NCBI GenBank assembly: GCA_045403155.1
Contig: JAXIPB010000315.1
Span: 1-9,764, forward strand
Source of the DNA: JAXIPB01 sp045403155
GTDB lineage: Bacteria; Actinomycetota; Actinomycetes; Mycobacteriales; Micromonosporaceae
Direction of reading: 5' to 3'
Length of the DNA: 9,764 nucleotides
Part shown: in pieces, positions 1 to 6,512 of the stretch
Position numbering within the stretch: position 1 is the stretch's first letter
Layout: each line of letters starts with the position of its first letter
Position numbers and translations under genes: made by a program
The notes under the pieces: model-generated
Databases searched by the model: none
What the model was told of the DNA's origin: nothing
Seen by the model: the letters and a program-made list of their open reading frames with translations, nothing else

Positions 1-1
1 G

Positions 2-97
2 TTCGGTCTTACCGAGACTCTCATCGACCATCTCGTGCTGGTTCGGAGGCTACAGGGCGTGCTGGTCGCAGGCGCGCGTCGAGTTGTGACACCCTAG
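2..97 (+). CDS. C-terminal end of an unidentified protein (partial)
   Basis: An open frame enters from the left edge and ends at TAG 95-97, giving 31 residues that finish in RRVVTP. The segment alternates hydrophobic and charged residues (two LVL/VLV runs with arginines) as an amphipathic C-terminal helix would. The other two plus frames are also open for most of this stretch, and one has a higher G/C third-position content but an unlikely Cys/Trp-rich translation, so the frame choice is not secure. No family can be assigned from so short a tail. Confidence 0.35.
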   Translation, partial: FGLTETLIDHLVLVRRLQGVLVAGARRVVTP

Positions 98-210
98 CTC
101 GACGCTGCCACCGCCAGCTGTAGATAGGGCCGCGCGGCTCGCGGAGGTGATACACCGAACCTACGCCCGGTCCGCTGACAAATTCCGGGCGGCGACCGAG
201 GCGTCGGCGA

Positions 211-216
211 TAGGTT
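211..216 (+). promoter_or_regulatory. Leaderless -10 element (TAGGTT)
   Basis: TAGGTT fits the actinobacterial -10 pattern TAnnnT and lies 6 nt before the ATG at 223, so transcription would begin at or next to the start codon. No Shine-Dalgarno sequence is visible upstream of that ATG and no good -35 is present. The same arrangement recurs at 8155 and 8746. Confidence 0.4.
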
Positions 217-222
217 GCGTCG

Positions 223-1206
223 ATGCCGGAACTGATGTCGAGGCGCGCACAGGTCGCACACATCCGCCGCACAGCCGTGCGGGCGCTTGCGGACTACCCG
301 GTCGACGAGCCACGCCTGTCGTTCATCGCGCACGGCGAGAACACCACGTTTCGGGTCGACTCCCGCGATGCCCGATTCCTGATGCGCGTACACCGGCCGA
401 ACCGGCACGGCCGTGGAGTCGATTCGCGGGTCGCGGTCGGATCGGAGCTGGCCTGGCTGGCCGCATTGCAGGCAGACACGGATCTGAGCGTGCCTACGCC
501 GATCCGGGCCCGCAGTGGACAGTGGACCACCGTCGCCGACGGACGGGTCTGCTCGGTCCTCGGCTGGCAGAACGGACGAATGCAGGCGGCCAATCCGCGG
601 TCCGTGCACTTCCGGCGATTGGGTGGCATCCTCGCCCGTTTGCACGATCACGCTTCGGTGTGGGCTACGCCATCCGGGTTCGTACGCATGCGGTGGGACT
701 GGGAGACCTTCTTCGGCAACACCATGGAGTACGGCGGCGTGTCCGCAGCCGGGTGCTGGGACCTGCTGCCGGCGCCGGTGCGCGCTCAATTCGATGAGGT
801 CGCGCGCCGGATGCGTACTGTCATGGCGGGTCTTGGATCGAAGCCGGACGCCTTCGGCCTGATCCATGCCGACCTGCATCTGGAGAATGCTCTGTTCGAC
901 GGTGATGCGGTGCGGCTGATCGACTTCGACGACTGCGGATTCGGTTACTGGCTCTATGACATCGCGGTACCACTGTGGGAATATCGTGGCCGGGCCGACT
1001 ACACCGCGATCCGTGCGGCGCTTCTCAATGGCTACGGTGAACGCCGCGAGCTGCCCGATTTCACTCACCTGGACGACTTCATCGCCACTCGAGACGTGGC
1101 CTTCGGCCTGTGGTTCGCCGGGATGGCTCAGGTCAATCCGGCATTCGCGGCCGACCTGGACGAGGTGATGGACTCCATCCGACGGTCACTTGATCGAGTG
1201 CTGTGA
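223..1206 (+). CDS. APH/homoserine kinase-II-like phosphotransferase
   Basis: A 327-residue protein of the aminoglycoside phosphotransferase (protein-kinase-like) superfamily. Visible landmarks are an N-lobe strand with GENTTFRV (residues 38-45) leading to LMRVHRP, the catalytic loop HADLHLEN (215-222, with Asp217 as presumed base and Asn222 as metal ligand), and IDFDD (233-237) in the DFG position, Asp234 being the second metal ligand. Such proteins move the ATP gamma-phosphate to a hydroxyl on a small molecule. Here the substrate is unknown, and most relatives of this length are not proven resistance enzymes. The beta-3 lysine seems replaced by arginine in LMRVHRP, as I recall for related actinobacterial proteins. 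The length is full and no disruption is seen. The ATG at 223 is chosen because TAGGTT lies just upstream. It is a single gene with no obvious operon partner. Confidence 0.9.
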   Translation: MPELMSRRAQVAHIRRTAVRALADYPVDEPRLSFIAHGENTTFRVDSRDARFLMRVHRPNRHGRGVDSRVAVGSELAWLAALQADTDLSVPTPIRARSGQWTTVADGRVCSVLGWQNGRMQAANPRSVHFRRLGGILARLHDHASVWATPSGFVRMRWDWETFFGNTMEYGGVSAAGCWDLLPAPVRAQFDEVARRMRTVMAGLGSKPDAFGLIHADLHLENALFDGDAVRLIDFDDCGFGYWLYDIAVPLWEYRGRADYTAIRAALLNGYGERRELPDFTHLDDFIATRDVAFGLWFAGMAQVNPAFAADLDEVMDSIRRSLDRVL

Positions 1207-1669
1207 CTGTGTCCTTGTTCAGACCCGCAGTTCGGGTGGAAAGCCGAGCCACCATTCCCCGCACAGATGACTCAATCCAGGGCGCCGGCGGAAAAGCCCA
1301 CCCCGCCCAACGACTGTTCCCGTAGCGAGCCGCGACATCGCAGACCTCCGACTGAGCGGGCGCACGTTGTGCCTACAAGCCTCCACTGGGGCGACCGAGC
1401 GAACGTCCGCACATCGGCAAGTTGGTGCGCTTGATCGTGTAAACCGAGCTCGTCCCTGTGCGCGTCTTGACGCTGTCACGCGGAGTCGGCACGCAGGTCG
1501 TGGACCACGGCGACGCACGCCTGTTGGGCGCCCGCTCGGGCCGCCGTACCGGCCAACGCTTCCCAGGGCGGCGATGAGGCCTGGTCGGCGACGTCTCAGA
1601 TCGCGTCCGGCGCCGATCGGACGATTCGGCACGCCGGCGTGGCTCGCCGCCGGCCAAGCGGGTGCGGGA
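1207..1669. other. Gene-free stretch of about 460 bp
   Basis: Open frames exist on both strands here (for example minus 1373-1657 and plus 1367-1840), but their translations are arginine/proline-rich and resemble no family, as expected for shadows in high-GC DNA. A weak inverted repeat, ACCCG/CGGGT with a 5-nt loop, sits at 1223-1237 just after the phosphotransferase stop. It has no T-run, so it is at best a marginal terminator. A decayed gene cannot be excluded. Confidence 0.5.
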
Positions 1670-2045
1670 TCAGTCTTTGTCGCTCGTTCGCAACGGACCG
1701 TAGACCTGGTAGATATTCGCGCCCGGCGCCTGGACGTAGGTCCAGCCCAGGCCCGCACCGTTGTCGAACACGTCGCTTGCGAACGTCGCCCCTCGCCGTT
1801 CCAGTTCGTCCCCGCGTCGCCAGGAGGCCGTCGACCTTGAAGCAGAGAATCTGTTGCCCGTGTAGGCGCCCGGCCGCCGGTGCCGGCTCAACGACCTCCA
1901 GCGTCCCTCCGGTCGGCAGGACCGCGCAGGCGTAGCGGGAGAAGTGCGTGTCCACGGTGGCTACGTCCGGCTCGGCCACCGCCAAGCCCAGGACATCTCG
2001 GTAGAAGGCGACCGTGGCGTCGAACTCGGCAGTGCAGCTGAGCAT
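1670..2045 (-). pseudogene. VOC/glyoxalase-like protein, frameshifted
   Basis: Two minus frames together encode a typical single VOC-fold (glyoxalase/bleomycin-resistance/dioxygenase) domain of about 124 residues. The first frame gives FDATVAFYRDVLGLAV, then the central VDTHFSRYACAVLPTGG and LEVVEP strands. The second gives DELERRGATF, then GWTYVQAPGANIYQVYGP, ending at the stop at 1670. They join if one base is removed from the C4 run at 1810-1813 (G4 on the coding strand), which restores LLATRDELERRG. The start is ATG 2045-2043 with AAAGG (2055-2059) nine bases upstream. VOC proteins bind a divalent metal and act on, or sequester, small reactive molecules; the substrate is unknown. The gene diverges from the TetR regulator and shares its operators. 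The extra base may be a real mutation or a homopolymer sequencing error. Confidence 0.75.
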
Positions 2046-2096
2046 CCAGTCGAACCTTTGATGTAACCCACCTCGACGCTCCCGCGCTGGGCCGTA

Positions 2097-2112
2097 TAGA
2101 GCAGACGCTCTA
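2097..2112. promoter_or_regulatory. TetR operator candidate 1 (perfect dyad)
   Basis: TAGAGC-AGAC-GCTCTA is a perfect 6-bp inverted repeat with a 4-bp centre in the 106-bp gap between the VOC gene and the divergent TetR gene. On the minus strand it overlaps a -10-like TCTATA for the VOC gene. On the plus strand it runs into TAGTAT (2111-2116), a plausible -10 for the regulator. Binding here would block both promoters, as in autoregulated TetR modules. Confidence 0.65.
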
Positions 2113-2120
2113 GTATGAAC

Positions 2121-2136
2121 TGGAACGCTCGCTCTA
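2121..2136. promoter_or_regulatory. TetR operator candidate 2 (degenerate copy)
   Basis: TGGAAC-GCTC-GCTCTA keeps the right arm of the upstream dyad exactly and matches the left arm at 4 of 6 bases. The two sites start 24 bp apart, a little over two helical turns. It overlaps the expected transcription start of the TetR gene and lies just before its AAAGG ribosome binding site (2139-2143). Confidence 0.5.
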
Positions 2137-2151
2137 GTAAAGGTCCGGCTT

Positions 2152-2787
2152 GTGTCCCGTTTCGCGCTCCACGACACCGACATGCTGCTCGACGCCGCTC
2201 GGGACCTCATCATCGAAGGAGGATCGCATGCGGCCGGCATCCGTGCGATCGCCGAACGCAGCGGCGCACCCAGCGGCTCGCTCTACCACCGCTTCGGTTC
2301 CCGCGACGCGCTCGTTGCGCAGGCCTGGCTGCGGGCGGTCCGTCGCTTCCAGGCCGGTTTCCTCGCCGCCCTCGAGGCCGACGACCCCCGCGACGGCATC
2401 GCCGACGCCGTGCGCTGGGCCGTCCTGTTCGCCCTCGACGAACCGTCCGACGCCCGGCTCCTGCTTTCGCACAGCCGCCGCGACCTGCTGCACGTGGAGC
2501 CGCACGGTGCACTCGCCGCCGACCTGACCACGGTCAACGAGCCACTCACCCGAGCGACCCGCGCGCTCGCCATCCGCTTGTTCGGCAACGCCCGGGCCGC
2601 CGCCCGTGAGCGGGTCTCGTACGCCCTCACGGACCTTCCTCTCGCGGTTCTGCGCCGTCACCTCGCCGCCGGCACCCTCAGCGCCGCCACTGCCGACAGC
2701 CTCGCCGCCGCTGCGCGAGCCCTCATCGATAGTGCCCCCCGGACCGGATCCGGACGAACGCAACGCAACCGAAAGGCACAGCCGTGA
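2152..2787 (+). CDS. TetR/AcrR-family transcriptional repressor
   Basis: A 211-residue one-component regulator. The N-terminus carries the TetR helix-turn-helix: AGIRAIAERSGAPSGSLYHRF (about residues 28-48) followed by GSRDALV, where Ser-Leu-Tyr-His-Arg-Phe is the classic recognition-helix end. The remaining roughly 150 residues are an alanine/leucine/arginine-rich helical ligand-binding domain. The GTG at 2152 is chosen because AAAGG lies 8 nt upstream and the HTH begins at the usual distance. It diverges from the VOC gene across two dyads and overlaps the next start by 4 bp (GTGA, 2784-2787). It is intact although both genes it appears to control are frame-disrupted. The ligand is unknown. 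Confidence 0.92.
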   Translation: MSRFALHDTDMLLDAARDLIIEGGSHAAGIRAIAERSGAPSGSLYHRFGSRDALVAQAWLRAVRRFQAGFLAALEADDPRDGIADAVRWAVLFALDEPSDARLLLSHSRRDLLHVEPHGALAADLTTVNEPLTRATRALAIRLFGNARAAARERVSYALTDLPLAVLRRHLAAGTLSAATADSLAAAARALIDSAPRTGSGRTQRNRKAQP

Positions 2788-3310
2788 GTACTACTCGGTC
2801 GGCGAGATCACCGTCACCGACCACAGCTGGGTTCCCGCCTACGTAGTTGAGGTGACCAGGCTCGTCGAGAGCTATGGCGGCCGCTATCTTGCCCGCACGA
2901 CACAATTCGAGACGATGGAGGGCGACCGCCCTCACGGCAAGCTGTTCCTCATCATCGAATGGCCGTCCAGGGCCGCGGCCGAGACCTTCTACCGCAGCGA
3001 CGAGTACCGGCCACACCGAGAACGGCGCCTGGCCGGCGCGCTGACCGAGGCAATCCTGGTCGCGGGCGAGGACATCAACCGGGTCGCCCGTGGCCATACC
3101 GGAGCGCATCCCCATCGCCTACACGCCCGACTTTTTCCACACAGACACAGTCGGCACGTACGCCGAGGGCCAGTTCTTCGGCTTCGTGGAGTCAGCCATA
3201 CCCAAGAAATTCTGGGAACGCCGCCTATGGAAGGCAGTGCTGCACCACCTTCGACCATGACGGACGCTACGTTCGAACCGACATTTGGAGTCCGGGCAAA
3301 CGAGGGCTGA
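2784..3310 (+). pseudogene. DUF1330-like (dimeric alpha/beta-barrel) protein, frame disrupted
   Basis: From about 2792 the frame encodes a DUF1330-type domain: YSVGEITVTDHSWVPAYVVE, then GGRYLARTTQFETMEGD, LFLIIEWPSRAAAETFYRSDEYRPHRERR and ILVAGED. This ferredoxin-like fold is about 95 residues in relatives; its role is mostly unknown. The natural start looks like GTG 2784-2786, which overlaps the TetR stop as GTGA and has GAAAGG (2771-2776) at proper spacing, but it is in the wrong frame. Restoring one lost base near 2790 would give MSTYSVGEI. The domain should end near 3100, but no stop follows and the frame runs to 3310 across the next gene, so the 3' end may also be altered. The GTGA overlap implies translation coupled to the regulator. 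Confidence 0.65.
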
Positions 3311-3534
3311 CGGACCGACCCGGCATCGCCCTTTCGAAGCGGCGACTCAATGAGTGGCTTGATGAGCTGCCCGGACGCACGTTCGGCGACATCGCCATCC
3401 GGCTATTCCGGGTCGAGATCGACGGCGAACTGTATGGGCTGATCGACGAGAGCGACGAAGACGGCGAACACGTCGAGCTCCACCCCAACGACATGGGCTT
3501 CTATCCGCCCTGGGATGGCTTCTACGACACATAG
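3090..3534 (+). pseudogene. Conserved hypothetical protein with FGLIDE/PWDGFYDT C-terminus, frameshifted
   Basis: Two frames join into one protein of about 147 residues. The 5' frame from GTG 3090 reads IPIAYTPDFFHTDTVGTYAE, GQFFGFVESAIPKKF and LWKAVLHH, then stops at 3258-3260. The 3' frame continues FDHDGRYVRTDIWSPGK, LNEWLDELPGRTFGDIAIRL, ELYGLIDE and ends PWDGFYDT at 3534. Removing one C near 3248-3249 gives VLHHFDHDGRYV. From memory this resembles a family of uncharacterised actinobacterial proteins with the pattern YTPD...FF...AVLHxFD...ELYP..LGF..PWDGxYDT. No catalytic motif is recognisable. The start is uncertain: no good ribosome binding site precedes the GTG. Confidence 0.65.
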
Positions 3535-3551
3535 AGCTTTCCGACGTCGCC

Positions 3552-3593
3552 GACAGTCCGCTCATCGGCCATGACCGCCCGCATCGCGGCTAC
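3552..3593 (+). repeat. Intergenic tandem element, copy A
   Basis: Two related units sit in tandem: CCGCTCATCGGCCATGAC, then CGCCCGCATCGCGGCTAC, about 20 bp apart. The first contains a near-palindrome, TCAT-cGGCC-ATGA. The pair lies 18 bp after a gene end, in a gap between convergent genes, and matches copies at 6459 and 9011. Confidence 0.5.
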
Positions 3594-3654
3594 TTCTTAG
3601 ATGGACATACGGCCAAATGAGTGTCCGATGCACACAGCTCTCGTGGTTTCCGCC

Positions 3655-4134
3655 TTACGCAAAGGCGATCGGGGTGGACCGGATGCGCCAAGTGAGGTGC
3701 CGACCGCGTTCGCCGGAGTACCGGTAATCGACGACGGCGTACTGTCGGGCCTCCTCAGGCAATGTGAAAGTTTCCTGCAGCGCCGCTCCGGTGTCCGAGA
3801 CGACCTTGAGCACGTGGTCCCCGGACGGTGCCGCGATCGGGAAGAGGAACCAATTGTGTTGGCCCTTTACCTCGAACGCTTGGGCGACGTCGATGCCGTC
3901 GATGCTGACTCTCAACACGACGGAGGCGTCCTCGAACGACTGGTTGCTCACCCACAAATGCAGATCTGCATCTCTTTCCGCAACGATTCGGATGGTGGAT
4001 GAAGCGGAACCGGGAGACGGGGCAGAGGTCGTGACCTCGGGAGCCGCGCCGGCGTTAGAGTCCTGTGAGTTTTCGCACGCCGTAAGCACACAGGTCAGGA
4101 CACCTGTTGCGATCACGGCGGTGGTACGTCTCAC
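3655..4134 (-). CDS. Secreted lipoprotein of unknown function
   Basis: A 159-residue protein with a type II signal peptide: MRRTTAVIATGVLTCVLTAC, in which LTAC is the lipobox and Cys20 the lipidated residue. A Ser/Pro/Ala-rich linker follows (about 21-45), then a small domain with alternating hydrophobic strands (TIRIVAERDADLHLWVSNQS, ASVVLRVSIDGIDVAQAF, HNWFLFPIAAPSGDHVLKVV, QYAVVDYRYSG) that looks beta-sandwich-like. It should be anchored to the outer face of the membrane. The GTG at 4134 is supported by GAGGGG (4140-4145) five bases upstream. The reading frame is intact. No enzymatic motif is seen; a ligand-binding or structural role is only a guess. Confidence 0.85.
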   Translation of the reverse strand: MRRTTAVIATGVLTCVLTACENSQDSNAGAAPEVTTSAPSPGSASSTIRIVAERDADLHLWVSNQSFEDASVVLRVSIDGIDVAQAFEVKGQHNWFLFPIAAPSGDHVLKVVSDTGAALQETFTLPEEARQYAVVDYRYSGERGRHLTWRIRSTPIAFA

Positions 4135-4204
4135 GCAGTCCCCTCGGTGTATCCCCCAAATTTGGACGGACTACTGCTCTGTTCGGTTCCCATCGACCCG
4201 CCCG

Positions 4205-4626
4205 CTACCGATGGCGACGGTCGCCGCCCAGCGGGGCGGACACCTCGGCGGCCAACCGTATGGCAGTCTCGTACACGGCTCTGGAGTGGCTGCCACCTTC
4301 GCTCAGCGCGATAATCGTTGATTGCTGAATCGAACCAAGGCGCACTCATCTCGGCAAATCCGGTAACCATCACTACGCCGGTCCCCGAGTAGATTTGGCT
4401 ACAGGTGCCGTACTCGTTGATGCGCACTCGGCGCCACAGCGCCGGGATGGCGAGCAGCGGGAGGGTGGAGTCGGGCATCGAGGCTGGTCTGATATGCGTG
4501 CGGATCGATGCCAAGAGCTACGTACTCGACACCGAGGATCTCGCCCTGGTCGGTGCGGTCCCTCACCAGCTCCTGGATTGTCTTCGCCAAGCCGGTGCTG
4601 ATGTTCGTCGCCCTGGCCGACACCAC
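4205..4626 (-). pseudogene. Unrecognised protein gene spread over three frames
   Basis: Reading leftwards on the minus strand, protein-like sequence moves through three frames. About 4600-4480 gives TIQELVRDRTDQGEILGVEY followed by VALGIDPHAYQTSLD. About 4478-4320 gives MPDSTLPLLAIPALWRR, VRINEYGTCSQIYSGTGVVM and VTGFAEMSAPWFDSAI. About 4318-4205 gives TIIALSEGGSHSRAVYETAI, then RLAAEVSAPLGGDRRHR and a stop at 4205. Single-base changes near 4476-4482 and 4317-4320 would unite them into about 140 residues. The family is not recognised. An alternative for the first break is a separate gene starting at ATG 4478, but no ribosome binding site precedes it. The 5' end is uncertain because it overlaps the hydrolase fragment on the other strand. 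Confidence 0.5.
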
Positions 4627-4858
4627 CGTGCCGCCCGCGCCATCGATTCAGTTCGCCAGATCCAGGCCCGACCTGGTCACCCTTCTTTACCACCACCGGG
4701 TGCAACCACACCGGCTGCTGGACCGTCGCCCGGCGGCGTATGAGTCGGCCGTGACCGCCTTCCTCAACCGCACGAGCTGGCCGACTCCTGCCGGCAACGA
4801 AGCATCCTGGAGGCCGGTTCCCGGAGATCGCTACAGGATCTGGTGGGGATCGGCGTGA
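4580..4858 (+). pseudogene. Alpha/beta-hydrolase C-terminal fragment
   Basis: The frame encodes AKPVLMFVALADTTVPPAPS, then FARSRPDLVTL and PAAYESAVTAFL. This is the usual end of a serine alpha/beta hydrolase: the strand and loop bearing the acidic triad residue (Asp in ADTTVP), the helix before RPDLVTL, and the last helix. The expected catalytic-His stretch is broken: between about 4685 and 4735 the adjacent frame reads NHTGCWTV, so two compensating shifts seem to flank it. The nucleophile half is absent, because sequence left of about 4580 belongs to the opposite-strand gene. The fragment ends at TGA 4856-4858, overlapping the 3' end of the DUF4304 gene by 28 bp. It is probably a remnant. 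Confidence 0.55.
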
Positions 4859-5484
4859 GGGCCACCCAACGCAGACCCGCTGCGAGCGGAGCGCGTCCAC
4901 GCCCAGGTCTCAAACTTCTGACTCTCGCCGCCGAGGCCGAGTAGCAGGTCTTCCAGCTCCGGTGAAGATCCTCCGTCGACGAGAAGCACCACTGTGACAA
5001 TGTCGGGCGAGTACGTCCATCCCGGCAAAGGGTCGCCGGAGCGAAGGCGGGCCAGCAATGCCTCACGATCGAGCCAGCCCTCCAGTTCGTCTAGACGAGG
5101 TCTCAGTGCCGCAACGATGGTCTCGCCCATCTCGTGTGCGGCCTCGACCGAGGTTCCCAGCACCCATTGGAATCCGTGTGGTGGATCCAGCCGGGCGGTG
5201 ATCAAGCCCGCCGAGGCCTGTGCCTGCTGGTTCGCCAGGTCAGGGATGGCACTGCGCATGTAGTCCAGCCACGGTTCGGGTACGAGCGCCAGGTTGACGT
5301 AGAACCGGTACTCATAGCGCCAGGTACCCGCGGAGACCTGAAAGTCGACCGCTACCGTGTCTAGCATGGCGGATACGAGTCGATAAACTCTGCCCTGCTG
5401 GGAATATCCACGCCGGTGGAGTGCCGGCGAGACATGCGCTTTGAAGAAGGTGTTGACAGCACCGCGGGTGGGAGCCGAACTCAT
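4831..5484 (-). CDS. DUF4304-family protein
   Basis: A 217-residue soluble protein whose N-terminal half matches DUF4304: NTFFKAHVSPALHRRGYSQQ, GRVYRL, then VAVDFQVSAGTWRYEYRFYV and NLALVPEPWL. The C-terminal half continues intact with RPRLDELEGWLDREALLARL, SPDIVTVVLLVDGG and LEDLLLGLGGE. The family is widespread and uncharacterised, often found in accessory regions near polymorphic-toxin or defence-like genes; no such partner is visible here. ATG 5484 is preferred over GTG 5490 because GGGAG (5490-5494) lies 5 nt before it. It is convergent with the hydrolase fragment and overlaps its stop. Confidence 0.85.
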   Translation of the reverse strand: MSSAPTRGAVNTFFKAHVSPALHRRGYSQQGRVYRLVSAMLDTVAVDFQVSAGTWRYEYRFYVNLALVPEPWLDYMRSAIPDLANQQAQASAGLITARLDPPHGFQWVLGTSVEAAHEMGETIVAALRPRLDELEGWLDREALLARLRSGDPLPGWTYSPDIVTVVLLVDGGSSPELEDLLLGLGGESQKFETWAWTRSARSGSALGGPHADPHQIL

Positions 5485-5561
5485 CGCCACTCCCGGATTC
5501 TTTGCGCCGCGGCGACCACCCGCACCTCTTCAACCCGTCATCGGCATCTGAACCTGCCATT

Positions 5562-5891
5562 CTACGCGAACGCTGGGTTGAAGATGCACGGGAGAATGCA
5601 GCCGATCACCGCCACCCCAGTCAGCACGGCGCTCCCACAGCCTCGGGTGAGACCTGCGGAAACTCGCCGAGCGAAAAAGTATGGGTCGACGCAGCCGGGA
5701 CCAGGGCAAGTGTCGTATGGCCCGCCTGGGTTGGGGTGCGGCTGCGGTCTGCCCGCGGGCTTGCCAGCCGGAGCCTGAACGGGGACCTGCGCGCCGCTTC
5801 GTGGTGCGGGAGGGCGTCGGGTTTGTAGTGCCGGCGAGCCGAGGGTTTGGCTACCTGGTCGTGTCCCATGTGCTGCGCTGGCATTTGTCAC
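5562..5891 (-). CDS. Possible small proline-rich membrane protein (doubtful)
   Basis: This 109-residue frame has a proline/glycine-rich middle (GRPQPHPNPGGPYDTCPGPG) and a C-terminal hydrophobic segment, CGSAVLTGVAVIGCILPCIF, that could be one membrane helix, ending FNPAFA. It precedes the DUF4304 gene on the same strand by 77 bp. Against it, the first 30 residues lie opposite what looks like the real N-terminus of the next plus-strand gene, no internal ATG or GTG start follows, and no ribosome binding site is evident. If real, its 5' end must be misplaced or frame-altered. The rest of 5485-5800 shows nothing else recognisable. Confidence 0.3.
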   Translation of the reverse strand: MTNASAAHGTRPGSQTLGSPALQTRRPPAPRSGAQVPVQAPAGKPAGRPQPHPNPGGPYDTCPGPGCVDPYFFARRVSAGLTRGCGSAVLTGVAVIGCILPCIFNPAFA

Positions 5892-6384
5892 CGGTCAGTT
5901 GATCCGCGCGTGGTCCTGGCCGCCTCCTGACGGCACGGATGAGGCTTTCCTACCGCTCCTGGCCGGAACCGGTTCGGTGGTGTTGCTGGTTATGGGTGGG
6001 CTGGTGACCTTGCTGGTGGTCACGGCGCTGCGCGGAGGGCCGCAGATCCTGCTCACGCCCGCAGCGGTGGTCGAGGAAACCTGGTGGGGCAATCGCACCA
6101 TCCCGTGGGAAGCGTTGCGGCCTGGCCCACCGATGCGCCCGCCGCGTCTGCGCAATTCCCTCACTCTGATTGTCGACAGGCCGGCGCTCGTGGTCAGGCG
6201 CGAGCTGTTGCGCGGTTCGACCAGGCGGCCGCGGTTGGACCTGGCTCACCTGCGAGTGGATCCGTGGTTTCTTGCCGACGCGGTCTGGTTCTACCTCGAT
6301 CACCCGCAGCGCCGTAACGTGATCGGTTGGCAGGCGGAGTACGAGCGGTTCTTTCGCGAACTCCTCAACGCCCGCGGGCGGTAG
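5801..6384 (+). CDS. Membrane protein with bacterial PH-like C-terminal domain; N-terminus probably frameshifted
   Basis: The secure part is the frame from TTG 5899 to 6384 (161 residues): a hydrophobic helix, AGTGSVVLLVMGGLVTLLVV, then GGPQILLTPAAVVEETWWGN, RTIPWEALRPG, LTLIVDRPALVVRRELL and LRVDPWFLADAVWFYLDHP. The pattern of LTP..VVE.T..G...IPWEAL is typical of small actinobacterial PH-like membrane proteins. TTG 5899 is a poor start with no ribosome binding site. Just upstream, another frame encodes RRFVVREGVGFVVPASRGFG and YLVVSHVLR, which looks like the missing N-terminus and first helix. A one-base change near 5875-5880 would join them, making the protein about 194 residues from GTG 5801. 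The start remains uncertain. The function is unknown. Confidence 0.65.
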
Positions 6385-6458
6385 ACGCTCCGACGCACCA
6401 AAGTCATTCGCAACGGACGGGAGCGAGCGCCGATATCAGAGAGTTCGGCCACGGACGT

Positions 6459-6502
6459 CGACGCACTCTCATCGCCGTGACAGCGCGCATCGCGGCATGA
6501 CA
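6459..6502 (+). repeat. Intergenic tandem element, copy B
   Basis: Two units in tandem: CGCACTCTCATCGCCGTGAC, then AGCGCGCATCGCGGCATGAC, with cores 18 bp apart. It lies between the convergent genes ending at 6384 and 6513. The second unit contains the clearest core of the family, CATCGCGGCATGA. Confidence 0.55.
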
Positions 6503-6512
6503 TTGCGGGGGG

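Noticed and set aside
1219..1840. Overlapping long frames on both strands after the phosphotransferase
   Set aside because: The translations are Arg/Pro-rich without domain patterns and partly antisense to the VOC gene; they are typical open frames of high-GC DNA.
3601..4002. Plus-strand 133-residue frame opposite the lipoprotein
   Set aside because: It is antisense to a gene with a clear lipobox signal peptide and ribosome binding site; its translation shows no family pattern.
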